DNA from: Maribacter litopenaei
GTDB lineage: Bacteria; Bacteroidota; Bacteroidia; Flavobacteriales; Flavobacteriaceae
Length of the DNA stretch: 64,000 nucleotides
Assembly: GCF_025244665.1 (NCBI RefSeq)
Contig: NZ_CP104205.1
Span: 682,001 to 746,000 of the forward strand
Reading direction: 5' to 3'
Shown here one piece after another: positions 19,113 through 30,187 of the stretch (the first letter of the stretch is position 1; each line of letters opens with the position of its first letter). Position numbers and translations under genes: made by a program. The notes beneath the pieces are model-generated. The model did no database searches, was not told where the DNA came from, and saw nothing but the letters and a program-made list of their open reading frames with translations.

Positions 19113-20126
19113 TTTCTGCGAACCTTCACAACGTATGTGGCAATTTTTTCACCATTAAATACAATATGGGCGTCATAAAGTCCGGTCCGATTAAAGACAT
19201 ATTCCATTCGAATTTTTCCGGGTTCCAAAAGGTTAATTTTTGGCTTTACTTCCAAATCCCTTCCTCCATTGTTTATGATTAGACCTAACTCTCCAGGTGC
19301 TATATCTAAAGTCGTTTTTAATCCGAACGTTACCATTTTATTGCGACGAGAATCTATATGCATTTTCTCTGCGGATTTCGGCATTATACTATTTGAAAAT
19401 GCCTCTTTATAAATCACTGGGGCTTTCATAAAATCACTTAGGGCTGGCAACCCTTCCAATAGGGACAATTCCGGTTCCAACGGGTAGTGGTTCTTTGCGA
19501 ATAATTCAGGATTTGGTAGGAAGTAGACATCATCATAATCGGGTTCGAATCGAGGTCCTTCGACGTCGAGCATGATCCTTCCTGCGGACCATGTGGCATC
19601 GCACAGATACCATTTTCCATCCAGTTTTACCGTATTCCATGAATGGTTGGGCGGGTCGTTTTCATTTAAAATCAAGGTGGGTGTCCGGCCATATCCGTTA
19701 ACGATTTCGCTCTCAAATCCTGCTAGGTTAGCCATTTCCTTGATGAGGTAGGCGTACCCAGTACAAGCTGTCCTCTTTTCTGAAACTAATTTTTCAAATA
19801 CCTTGGGAGTAAAGCTTTGGTTCCATTCCAAAAAAGCTTCCCTGTCTTTCTGTATTTTCCTCCTTTTTTTTCGGGTTTTCAGGTAGGACTGGTAATCGTT
19901 CTCAATGTTCGTACCGACCCACGAAAAAATCGCCCTAAATTTTTGAATATCAGTGGTTATGGTCCTTGGTCAGCTTATGGGTCAAAATAGGTAAGTTCTT
20001 GAGGCTTTTTCCTTTGTGCGAAAATGCTATGCTATCGGCCTTGGAAAAGTTGGATTCACTTAAATTGTGAAACTGTCCATAACCGATAGCATAGTAAAAA
20101 AGAACTAAAAATAATCCCAAACGCAT
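19109..20126 (-). CDS. Transglutaminase-like exported protein (1 frameshift)
   Basis: An exported protein of about 339 residues with a signal peptide (MRLGLFLVLFYYAIGYGQF) and a transglutaminase/protease core of the kyphoscoliosis-peptidase type: Cys in KRTACTGYAYLIKEM, His in PNHSWNTVKL and Asp in WYLCDATWS, a full catalytic triad. A C-terminal beta-rich domain (residues 235-339) follows. The frame breaks near 19961-19970; removing one base restores LTKTITTDIQKFRAIFSWV. Its ATG overlaps the stop of the upstream CarboxypepD_reg gene (TAATG), so the two are coupled. It may process or cross-link cell-surface proteins (inference). Confidence 0.85.
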
Positions 20127-20854
20127 TACTTAAAGAGTGCAATGAACTTTTGGAAAATATTTCTTTTAGATTTATAGGCTTCTCCTACCACAACATCGCC
20201 CATCAATTCAATATCCGTTGAATCGAACATAATCTCGATTTCTATGGTATCAGTCTCGCTAGCCTTGATTTTGTGCTCTTTAGTGTCGTATCCAATGTAA
20301 CTGAAAATCAGTACGTCGTTAACCTCCAATTTTTGTGGAAACTCGAATTTTCCATCATAGTCGGTAGTTGTACCTATTGAGGTTCCTTTCAGAATCACGT
20401 TGACCCCAGGTAAAGGTAGGTTGGACTCATCCAAAACGGTGCCTCGAACGGTATAGCTATCAGCTAGAGGAACATTTGTGTTGTGTATGTTTTGGTCAAT
20501 AACCATTTCCAAATTCGGAGTTGCTTCGACAATTTCTTGGGATTGGACAGGAGGGGTCGCACAAAGCGCCAAAAGAGAAAAACTAGCAATGCCAAAACTT
20601 TTAAAGAAGATATTCGTATTCATAATGGTATCAGGTTCAAATTCGTAGTTCTTGAGTTGGGAGGTCTTAAATCGTCCACAGGTGCTGACATTTTCGTTCT
20701 TGAAATACTGTACGATTTCAAAATCTGATAGTCCTGTAAAATCGATGACTTCCTTTTGACAACTGTTGCAATATCCTCCTTGCTCGGTCTTTCTAAAATT
20801 AGCAAAATTTTCTGAACAAGGTTGTTTGACGGAGATTTGTAATGACTTTTTCAT
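20126..20854 (-). CDS. CarboxypepD_reg-like domain protein with Cys-rich N-terminus
   Basis: An intact 242-residue protein. The N-terminal cytosolic module has a Cys pattern (KQPCSENF, GGYCNSCQKEVIDFTGLSD, STCGRF) of the kind found in a Bacteroidota family; one transmembrane helix (FGIASFSLLALCATPP) follows, then an extracytoplasmic carboxypeptidase-regulatory-like beta domain (GTVLDESNLPLPGVNVILKG, GTTTDYDGKFEF). The latter domain is shared with SusC receptors. It is the first gene of a two-gene unit with the transglutaminase-like protein. A single-helix coupling of a cytosolic Cys module with a periplasmic sandwich suggests sensing or anchoring (inference). Confidence 0.85.
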   Translation of the reverse strand: MKKSLQISVKQPCSENFANFRKTEQGGYCNSCQKEVIDFTGLSDFEIVQYFKNENVSTCGRFKTSQLKNYEFEPDTIMNTNIFFKSFGIASFSLLALCATPPVQSQEIVEATPNLEMVIDQNIHNTNVPLADSYTVRGTVLDESNLPLPGVNVILKGTSIGTTTDYDGKFEFPQKLEVNDVLIFSYIGYDTKEHKIKASETDTIEIEIMFDSTDIELMGDVVVGEAYKSKRNIFQKFIALFK

Positions 20855-20955
20855 ACTAAATTAGTTTTAAGGTTTACCCCTAAACTATGCTCATTACAAA
20901 GGATATAAAACAACCCTTTAGGCAAACCTGCTTTTGATCGAGGGAAATATCAAAA

Positions 20956-23900
20956 TCATTCTACTTTAACCCGAATTCCTTCACTATGACTTGTAAATTC
21001 AGGAGCGTACATACTCCGGATGGTCGTAATGCCATTGCTAAAATTTCCTGTATTATTTACTCTAAGGTCGTATTCAAAAACATACACACCTTTGGGCATG
21101 AAGTCAAAGAAAAAGTTCGTACTGGCATCTTTGGTGCTTTCGTAATACCCCAAACCGTCTTGCCATTTGAATCGGGATAGCACATTTACCGGCTCAAACC
21201 CGGCGGCACGCATATCCTTTAGGTGAATAAACTCCATATCCCGGTCCGATTTCAGTTCGATCCGTACCCGAACCAAATCGCCCACATTCAGTTGGTTACC
21301 TTCCTTGATTTCGGTCAGAAGTTCCCCATTGTTCGTATTCTTTTTTAGGAAGAGTTTTTTCCTCACTTCCAAGGCCTTGCCAGCCTCTTTTCCTGCTGGG
21401 GTGATTCGGTCCAAATCCTCAAAATATTGCCAATATAAAGCGCCCCAAGCGATACCTTCTCCCTGCTTCTTAATGTTTACCGTAGCCATTTCGGGGTTGA
21501 TTTCTTGTGAATTCCAAGAGGTTTTATAATATCCGGTGCCAGCTTCTACCCGAACGCTTTCTAGCTTTTTTGGGTCAATGGTTTCAGATCCTATTTTCAC
21601 ATCAACGGCATCGGTGACGGACAGCCAATCGCTCCCTTGTAATAAGAGTGCATAGACCGCATTGCTCGTTGCCTTTGTCGTTTCCCATTGATTGGTCTGT
21701 TTGTTTTTCAACAGCCAAACTTTTAGCTTGTCTATGATTTTGGTGTCGTTCCCGATTTCAGAAAAAGCCTCGATTAATAAGGAATGTGTTTCAATGGGTG
21801 CCTGATGCCAATACCAAGAGGGCGTGTTTTCCTTCCAGTACATGCCCAATTCCTTGGACTTCACACTGTTTTCCTCCAAGGCACGAAGGATTTTTTGGGC
21901 CGATGCTTCATCTCCGGCCCGATACAATGTCAACGCAATCAAACCTTTGAAATATAAATTTCTATTGGTCCAGTATGTGCGGGCCGGACCCAAATAGTAT
22001 TCCATGATTTCCGATACTTTTTTTGAGGTTTTTATGTCCTTAAAAAAGCTGCGCATGTACAGGAAATGTAGTTGATTTGGACTTAAATGGTCTTGGAAAG
22101 ATCTTTGGAATACTTTTTCATGCGTTCGTATTCGGTAACAAATTCGGCATCCAAATAAGAAATGGCAGATTTCAACATTGAACTTGCATTTGAATTTGAG
22201 TTTGAGCTTGAACCGGTGAGTTTCTCCAAATGCCCAAAACCAATGGCGATATGTTGGGTAATAAACCTATTTTCCCTACCACCATTAAACCAGGGCCAGC
22301 CACCCGAATGCAATTGGGCCTCTTCAAGCTTCCGTAGGGCCATTTCCTGTTCGTTTCTCATTTTGTTCAGGTTGAACAAAAGTCCGATACGTTTCTTCTG
22401 CTCGGTTTCAGATTGTGCATCCCTGAGCCATGGCGTTTCCTGGATCAAAAGCGACTTGAGTTCCTGATTTTTCTCCAAGTTGCTCAAAAGGGCATCGGAG
22501 TTGGCCCATTGGTCGAACACCTGTTTGATTCGCGGATTGGCATTTGCGATATGGCTGGCCAAGGTATTCGCATAGTATTTGGAAAAAGTCTGTTCGTTGC
22601 ATTCGTAGGGATATTCCATAAGGTAGGGTAAGGCCTGTACGGCATACCAAGCTGGGTTGGAAGTTATTTCCAAAGTCAATTTCTGGTGCTCGAGCGTTTT
22701 TGAGGAAACATTTTTCAGCTTCTCCAAAACAAAGGTTTTGTTCTCATTGCTTCGCACCCACATGGGCAGGGTTTCCGTAACCAACATCCTGTTGGTAAGG
22801 ACGGGTAGGGCACCTTGCTCACCATCACTATACGTACCCGACTTTGCTACGATTTTGTATTGTACGCCCTGAACGCCTTTGGGTATGGTCAAGGTCCAGG
22901 AAATTTGGGTGTTTCCCTTGGCCCCCACACTAAAGGGTTTTTGTTTTTCTATATTTCTGAGTGCCGCATCTATGGGCTTTCCGGTGAGGATATCTGTGAG
23001 TTCCAATTGACCCATCCCTTCCAAGGAATTTTCGGATAGGTTAGTGATTTTTGTGCTCAGGGTAATAGTATCGCCCTCTCGTAGAAAACGTGGGGGATTG
23101 GGGAGTACCATCAAGTCCTTTTGGGTTACGGTGGATAGGGTTTTGGTCGCCGATTTTAAATCCTTCGTATAGGCCAATAATTGGAGGTTCCAGCGGGTCA
23201 AGGCTTCGGGCGTGGTAAAATTGAAGGAAACACTCCCTTCGGCATTCGTAGTCAATTGCGGAAAGAAAAAGGCCGTTTCTTGAAGGTTTTCACGGATTAT
23301 GACATCCCTAGAATCAGGATTGTTGTCGTTTTCCTCCCTAGGTTTTGAGTTTTCGGCGTTACTACCAGTTACAATTACACTTTCTTCTAAAGCCTCCCCC
23401 TCAAAACTAGCATCGGCCTCCAAAGCATCGTTCATCGCCATAGGGGCTTCCGATTTACTTTGCATTCTAATATCGGAAGCACGTTCTCTATATAGGTATA
23501 ATTGAGGTCTTTCAAATGATAACCCAAACCACTCCAATTGGTCGAATTGTAAATCCGTATATTCCTTATAAAACCCGTTTGGATTGAAATAATCTCTAAA
23601 ATTTTCGTTACCAAAGCTCAAATAGGCATTAACATAGGAACGTGAATAGTATGTGGGTCTATACAACGGATTAAAGTACCAATCATGGGAAACGAACTGG
23701 TCCAAGGAGGCATCGTACATACTCGCCAGTAATTCGGCCGTAACCTTTTCGCCCTTAGGTCCTTTTATTTTAAAACTCCAGGTTTCATCGGTTCCGGGGG
23801 ATATTTTGTCCCGAAACGTACCGGTCTCAATTTGCAGCTCCATGTCCGGGTAGGGCACGGGTATCAGAACAGTTCCCGAATGGAAGGAATTGTAGGCCGT

Positions 23901-26900
23901 AAAACTGTAGCCAACGGCAAAACCTCCCAAATCATCTTCCGTTACCGGAACGCTGATGGATTCACAATCTTTTTTCACGGTTAGGATATTGGTCTTTATG
24001 CGCTCACCGTCCTTTTCCACCCAATAGGTAATGTTCACATCCTTTACGTTGCTATAAAAGGTGATCTCTGCCATGTCACCATTTTCATAGGTCCGCTGGT
24101 TGGTTTCTACGTGGAATAGTTGATTGTCCGGAAGCGACTTTGCCTTAGGATCCATCAATTTTGCAGTCGTTTTGGCGGTGACCTGCTGACCGAAAGCATC
24201 AGTACTTTCCACTTCAATGAGGTAACTGCCGGTTTCCCATTTTTTAAGATTCGGTAGTTCGATGGATTCACTTTTTCCGGTATCAAATTCGGTTTCAAAG
24301 ACCAACTTGTCCTTCTCCCAAGATTCGACCGAATGTTCCTGCCCATAGGCTTCATGGGGAAAAAGTTTCTTAAAATCAGATTGGCTCCAATAATGATAAT
24401 CCGGTGCTTCCCATGGTCTGAGCCTGAGCACATATTCGGGAGCTTTCAATTTGTACATTTTCAGAAATCCCTTGGCGGATACTTTTTGTCCGTTGAGGTT
24501 TTGGGTAGTGACTATGATCGTATTTTCGGCATTTGCCTTGATCAGTGACTCGTTCAAAAGAATGTTGGCCGTCATGGCGTGATAGCCTACGTTGACCGTG
24601 GTGGTAGCCGTTCTCGTTTCGCCATTGACATCGGTTACATCGGCAGTGATTACATAGGAAAATACAGGAAGATTTTCTTTGGATGCCTTGAGGTCCGGTA
24701 GGGCCTTAAAATCGATGTTGAAATTTCCTTCATTGTCCGTTAAAAGCTCGCCATGGGCTATTTCTTGAGTTTCTCCCCAATGGCTAGGTCCTCTTCGCCA
24801 CGAAAACCAAATGGGGTAATTGACACTTCGCGTTACCCGATAACCAACCTTGGCATCGGTGATGTTGCTACCCGCAAAGGATTTAGCATTGCCTTTTAAG
24901 GTAACGGAAGCGTTTACTTTAAATACCTCGGTGATGGGTTCAAAACCGACCTCAAATTTGGGTCTTTTGTATTCTTCGACCGAAAAATAACTGTATTCCC
25001 GTACCAGTCCGGTAGGTCCGGTGACGGATAAATAATACTGTCCCGTAAGTCCCATATCTCGGTATGTTGAAGGTACCTTGAAAGGAGCCGAATTCATTCG
25101 TTTGCACTTCCAATTCCGATGCCTTTTGGCCATTGGCGTCGAATAATTCAACCGTTACCTTTTGCTCGGTTACCAGGGAAGATTTATTTTCACTTTGCTT
25201 AATCAGCACCCCTTTGAAATAGAGCGGTTGGCCCGGTCTATAAATGCTTCGATCCTTGAACAAAAAGCTTTTAAGAGACCACATCCGATCCGTTGTTTTG
25301 CCTATTTTTTTTCCGGATGTAGGTACTTCCAAATTGCGCCTGATCGTCCTTGTACCTCACTATTTTATGCTCAACGGACATACTTTTGCCGCCCAAAGGG
25401 ATGCGAACAAATCCGTTTTTATCGGTAGTATAACTTTTGCTATTGGATAAAATCAGGTTGCTCCGGAGGTAAAAGGTCACTTTTGCACTGGCTCTAGCGG
25501 CCCCGTTATTTCGATCCACCACTTGAAAAAGGTGTTCTTTATCCGTAGTGGTCTGCAGCAATGCCAAATTGGTAACCTGAACCTCGCTGTAGGCAAAACT
25601 GTTAACCTCGTCCTCTTTGGGAAGGGCCAGAATGAGATAACGGCCGTTAGGAAGTTCCGGCATGGGAATTTCTATGCTGTGTTGCTGATAGTCGCCCTCG
25701 TCTATCAGGTTGACCGACCATTCCTTTAATGGCTCCAGTTTTTGTATGAATTCCAGTTTTTCGGTTTCCGGATACAGGTTGTTGAGGTCTTCCCACTGCT
25801 TGGCAGAAATGGGATAGGCACGCAGATCCAAAGACGTTCTATTTTTGTAATTGACCAATAACTTGGCGGGCTTCGCAACGGGAATATATTTCTCCGTTTG
25901 CAGTTGCAGGGATGGTGCCAGGATCTGTGATTTGAGATATGTACATTGTTGTGCTCCCCTGGAATCCGGGTGTTGGCTTATGACCTGATCACAAAGGGCG
26001 ATGGCCTCCTTTAATTTCCATCGGTATTGAGTTTCATCCGGGGTAAACCTATCGCCCTGGGTTTTGTATAGTTTGGCCAGTTCGTAGGTGTATAGTCCCG
26101 ATGATTCATGATGCCGAATATTTTCGGCACTTTCTATAAGTACTTTCTCCGAACGTCATTCTTATCCGGGAAAACTGCATTGGCATGGATAAAATTTAAC
26201 CGTTCGATATCGACCAGGGTCAGGGCTTCCAACGTGGTGTCCGAAAAGTGAAAGGAAACCAGTTCCTGAAATAGTTTAAGGGCCTTTGACTGCAAGGAAG
26301 TGGCATCCTGATTGGGGATATCCAGTTGTGTGAAAGAATAGGCATCACACAGGTAGTCCGGAGCATCGATTTCAAATTTATCGGCAGGTCTGCTTATGCT
26401 GTTTTCATCGGATTTGTAAAAAATAAGCGCGTCATGGGCCGAAGGTCGTACAATGTCGGTCTATATACTTCCGAACCTTCTTCGGTCTCGATCAATTCCT
26501 TAAATTCCTTGGGGTCGGTTTTTTGGAGTGCATTTGAATCCAACAAAGCGTTTTGAAAGTGCAAATCTATTTCCTTGAACAAGGTGTTTAGGTCCCACGT
26601 CCTAAAATCGACCGAATCGACCTTGGTTTCGGTGGCCGTTCTATTGTAGAATTGATAGCGGTTTTGCTTAAAATACTGCCAATAGAGATTGGCGAGATAG
26701 CTTTCCAAGATGTTTTTTGTGGGAAAGGATGCCTTTTCAATTTCAGTTTTAAACTTGTTTATAACGGAGAGTTGGGCATCCTCTTCCAAAATGAGTGCAT
26801 ATTTTGAGGAGAATAAAAGGGCCTTTATTCGTTGGACTTCGTTTCGATCACTCTCCGCTTTTTGATAGATTTTTTGGACCAAATCATAGGCACTTCGGGT

Positions 26901-27026
26901 AAGTTGGTCTTTTTCCAACTTCAGCACCTGGTTCCAAAGTTCTTTATAGGGCATATTAGCCTCTTGACCATTTATAAGCTGTGAGAACAGAAGTATACTT
27001 AGGATTATAGAAAATTTCTTCATCAT
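20956..27026 (-). CDS. Alpha-2-macroglobulin family protein with thioester (6 or so frameshifts)
   Basis: A very large exported protein of about 2,020 residues. After a signal peptide (MKKFSIILSILLFSQLINGQ) comes a helical N-terminal part with PTLYDLLAHDALIFYKSDEN, then repeated MG beta domains (MG2 hallmark FKDRSIYRPGQPLYFKG near residue 600), the A2M domain (TPEALTRWNLQLLAYT near 1275), and the alpha-toroid thioester domain with CxEQ motif (YPYECNEQTFSKYYA, near 1475). The CNEQ thioester traps attacking proteases. Lesions are near 26439, 26149, 25305-25312 (A8 run), 25057, and 22091-22096; the first two and the fourth restore to CCAGA/TCTGG. No penicillin-binding protein 1C is adjacent. Confidence 0.93.
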
Positions 27027-27140
27027 ACTAAAATTACACAACAAAAGTGTGCCAAACAGTTACTGCTATCAATGAAAAATGAGCATACGATCCTTTTGGG
27101 TTCGTAAACAACCTATTTATGCTTTGTAACTGACAAAAAA

Positions 27141-27925
27141 CTACAGTGATTTTAAGAGCCCACCGTCAATGGGGATATTCGTTCCACTGATGAAGGCTGC
27201 TTTGTCGGAAGCTAAAAAAGTAGCTAAATAGCCATATTCTAAGGGGTCGCCAATACGTTGCAGTGGAACTTTTTGTTCCATTTCGGTACGCACCTGACTT
27301 TCAGGAATATCCATTTGTTCCGCTTTTTTGGCATTAAGCTGCGCTATACGATCCGTATCAAAATAACCCGTAAGTAAGTTGTTAACGGTAATCCGGTACT
27401 TGCCAACATCCGAGGCAAGGGTCTTGGCCCATGTAACTACAGCAGCGCGGATCGAATTGGATAGTGCCAAATAGGGTAGTGGTTCCTTCACAGATACCGA
27501 GGCAACATTAATGATGCGGCCCCACTTATTTTTTATCATTCCTTTAAGGGCAAGTTCCGTGGTAAGTACGACAGTCTTAAAGAGTAGATCGAAGGCTTCC
27601 TGGTAATCTGAACCTTCTTTTCCAATGCAGTGCCTGCAGTGGGTCCTTGGGTATTGTTCACTAAAATATCTACAAAATTGTTATCGAAATAGTCTTCGAT
27701 TATTTTTTGGAACGATGTAAAGTCAGAGAAATCGACTTTCAAGTATTGGTGTGCTTGACCTTTATCAGTTGGTAAATGGGCAACTATTTCCTTCAGCTTA
27801 TTCTCGCTTCGGGACATTAGGGTCACACTGGCCCCACTTTCCGCCAATTGCATGGCAATGGCCTTGCCAATGCCTCCGCTACTTCCGCCGATCAATGCTT
27901 TTTTTCCTTGAAGTGATATGTTCAT
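27141..27925 (-). CDS. SDR family oxidoreductase lacking the usual catalytic Lys (1 frameshift)
   Basis: A short-chain dehydrogenase/reductase of about 262 residues. The cofactor loop is GGSSGGIGKAIA at the N-terminus, with NNTQGPTAG and the Ser of NVASVSV; the usual Tyr-x-x-x-Lys is replaced by Y-L-A-L-S (KEPLPYLALSNSIRAAV), so the conserved Lys is missing. The C-terminus FISGTNIPIDGGLLKSL is classical. The frame breaks near 27606-27611, where one lost base interrupts V-x-D-Y-Q-E-A-F-D. A downstream-coupled cupin gene is absent; the cupin gene is on the same strand upstream. Activity may be non-standard. Confidence 0.85.
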
Positions 27926-28080
27926 TCTTAGTTAATAGTTATAAGTTAAAAGTCTATAGTTATAAGGAAAATCAATTTGAACATCACGTCCTAGATTCTA
28001 TATCAGTAAATTATATCATTTTTGAACTTGATATTTGAATTTGAACTTGAATTTAGTTCCCCATTTGGGGGCAAGGGGGT

Positions 28081-28398
28081 TTATTTATATTCCTCCCTTA
28101 CCGGACAAAATACATCCATGAGCTTGCATGGTGTCAATGCCTTCCCACTATGCTTTTTGTTCGATCCTATAATTACAATATCACCCGCGTTATAAATGTT
28201 GGTTTTACCATCCAATGTAAACTCAAAAGTACCTTCCAAAACGTGCATGACCTGTTCGTGCATATGGGAATGTTCCGGAACTTCGGCATTTTTATCTACA
28301 GTCCAATAAGCGATACTCATAGTTTCCGCATGCACCATTTTTCCATGATAGCCGGGCATGATTTCTTTAGATGCTATGCTTTCCAGGTTTAAGCTCAT
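28081..28398 (-). CDS. Cupin domain protein
   Basis: A 105-residue single-cupin protein. Metal-binding motif 1 is PEHSHMHEQVMHVLEG (two His, one Glu), and motif 2 is GDIVIIGSNKKHSG with the last His. It is intact, cytosolic and of standard length. It is upstream of the SDR gene on the same strand, separated by about 155 bases of AT-rich sequence. Small cupins of this kind are isomerases, dioxygenases or binding proteins; the substrate cannot be read. Confidence 0.88.
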   Translation of the reverse strand: MSLNLESIASKEIMPGYHGKMVHAETMSIAYWTVDKNAEVPEHSHMHEQVMHVLEGTFEFTLDGKTNIYNAGDIVIIGSNKKHSGKALTPCKLMDVFCPVREEYK

Positions 28399-28454
28399 TT
28401 TTTATTATGATTTTACTTCTAAGGTAAAAAAGAATATTACAGGATCTAAAATGA

Positions 28455-28485
28455 TTTGTGCTGCTACCGTCAATATGTATCTTTA
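28455..28485 (+). promoter_or_regulatory. Putative Bacteroidota promoter for mpl
   Basis: TTTG (28455-28458), a spacer of exactly 19 nt, then TATCTTTA (28478-28485, one mismatch to TAnnTTTG). The element ends 17 nt before the mpl ATG. Confidence 0.55.
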
Positions 28486-28502
28486 CCCCATATTTTAGGA
28501 TA

Positions 28503-29861
28503 ATGAAGATACACTTTATTGCCATAGGCGGAAGTGCAATGCATAACTTAGCCTTAGCTTTAGCTGATAAGGGTTACCAAATTACTGGTAGCGACGATGT
28601 TATTTTTGAACCTTCTAGATCCCGATTGGAGTCCAAGGAACTTCTACCAAGTCAATTCGGTTGGTTTCCGGAGAAGATTCATGAAGGTTTGGATGCCGTT
28701 GTTACGGGTATGCACGCCAAAGCCGACAACCCTGAATTAGTACGGGCTCAAGAGCTCGGTTTGACCATATACTCATATCCTGAATTTCTATACGAGCAAT
28801 CCAAAAACAAAACGAGGGTTGTAATAGGCGGTAGCCATGGCAAAACGACCATTACATCCATGATCTTGCACGTGCTAAACTATCATCAGATTCCCGTAGA
28901 TTATATGGTAGGAGCCCAATTGGAGGGTTTTGATAGAATGGTACACTTAACGGAAGAGAACGACTTTATGATTCTAGAAGGCGATGAATATTTATCATCA
29001 CCCATAGACAGAAGACCAAAATTTCACCTATATAGACCTAATATTGCCTTGCTTAGTGGAATCGCATGGGACCATATCAACGTATTCCCCACTTTTGAAA
29101 ACTACGTAGATCAGTTTCGGATTTTTGTAGATAGTATTGTAGAGGGAGGAAGTATTACATACAATGAAGAGGATGCTGAAGTGAGAAGGGTAGTGGAAGC
29201 TTCTGAAAACCAAATTAGAAAACTACCTTACCACACTCCGGAATATGAGGTAGTAGACGGGGAAACTATGTTGTCCACCTCGGAAGGACCCATGCCCATA
29301 TCTGTATTTGGTAAGCACAATCTAAGTAATCTTGCCGGGGCCAAATGGATCTGTCAGAATATGGGAGTGGACGAAGATGATTTTTATGAAGCGATAGCTT
29401 CTTTTAAGGGAGCCTCTAAACGCTTGGAAAAAATAGCAGAAAGTAAGTCTTGTGTTGCCTTCAAGGATTTTGCACACTCCCCCAGCAAAGTAATGGCCAC
29501 AACAAAAGCTGTGAAGGAACAATATCCAAATAGAAAGCTTGTTGCCTGTCCGGAATTGCATACCTACAGCAGTTTTAATCCGGAGTTTTTAAAGGAATAT
29601 AAGGGGACACTGGATGCTGCCGATGAAGCTGTTATTTTCTTCCTACCGAATCCGTGGCCATTAAGAAATTAAAGGAAGTCACTACCGAACAAATTATGGA
29701 TGCTTTTGTTCGAAATGATTTAAAGGTTTTTACTGAAGCGGATTCCTTTCATCAGTTTATTAAAAATAAAGATTATCGGGATTCTACGCTCTTGTTGATG
29801 AGTTCCGGAAATTATGGTGGTCTCGGATTTGGGAGAATTGAAAAACAGTATAGAAGACTGA
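28503..29861 (+). CDS. mpl: UDP-N-acetylmuramate:tripeptide ligase Mpl (2 frameshifts)
   Basis: The murein-recycling Mur ligase that attaches recovered L-Ala-D-Glu-mDAP tripeptide to UDP-MurNAc in the cytosol. The ATG at 28503 opens MKIHFIAIGGSAMHNLALAL; the ATP loop is VVIGGSHGKTTITSM; the central domain has LLSGIAWDHINVFPT and the C-terminal domain FKDFAHSPSKV and PELHTYSSFN. Breaks at 29646-29649 (CCAGA read as CCGA; true FFLPESVAIKKLK) and 29821-29826 (TCTGGA read as TCTCGGA; true YGGLDLGELKNSIED then stop 29859-29861). Restored length about 453 residues, normal for Mpl. Confidence 0.93.
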
Positions 29862-30007
29862 TGATTAGCTATTTACTGTTAATTTGTCAGTTAATTGTTA
29901 TTGGTATGTCTATTGCTCAGGAAAATGAATGTGGAAAAAGTATCGGACATCCATTTTTTACAGGGCAAGAGTATTCATTAGGAAAATCTTTCATACTTTT
30001 TTGGTAG
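29861..30007 (+). CDS. Small exported protein of unknown function (may be frame-broken)
   Basis: A 48-residue frame whose ATG overlaps the restored mpl stop (TGATG). It begins with a clear signal peptide (MISYLLLICQLIVIGMSIAQ), followed by ENECGKSIGHPFF. The end is uncertain: a T6 run at about 29995-30000 is followed by a +1 frame open to 30131, and removing one T would give a protein of about 90 residues ending KKRIRLVNE. No family recognised. Confidence 0.45.
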   Translation: MISYLLLICQLIVIGMSIAQENECGKSIGHPFFTGQEYSLGKSFILFW

Positions 30008-30175
30008 CCTTTATGATAGGTATTTCGAATGTAATCAATCAGGAAGACCGAACAATATTGGATACCGAGACATCATATTGAGCAAAAAAAGGAGCAGGCA
30101 GAAGAAGAGAATTAGACTCGTAAATGAATAAAACTTCTAATAAAGTTTGATAAAGGCTTGAACTTTTTAGTTCTG

Positions 30176-30183
30176 TATATTTG
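30176..30183 (+). promoter_or_regulatory. Putative -7 element TATATTTG, leaderless radC
   Basis: TATATTTG matches TAnnTTTG exactly and ends 4 nt before the radC ATG, so the transcript would start at or next to the start codon. Confidence 0.5.
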
Positions 30184-30187
30184 AGAT

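Noticed and set aside
27926..28080. Short direct repeats of TTGAA-like units between the SDR and cupin genes
   Set aside because: They are degenerate and AT-rich with no fixed spacer, unlike a CRISPR or defined repeat family; simple low-complexity DNA is sufficient.
28040..28080. CCCCATTTGGGG hairpin downstream of the cupin gene as terminator
   Set aside because: The stem is short and no T-run follows on the minus strand, so terminator function is not supported.
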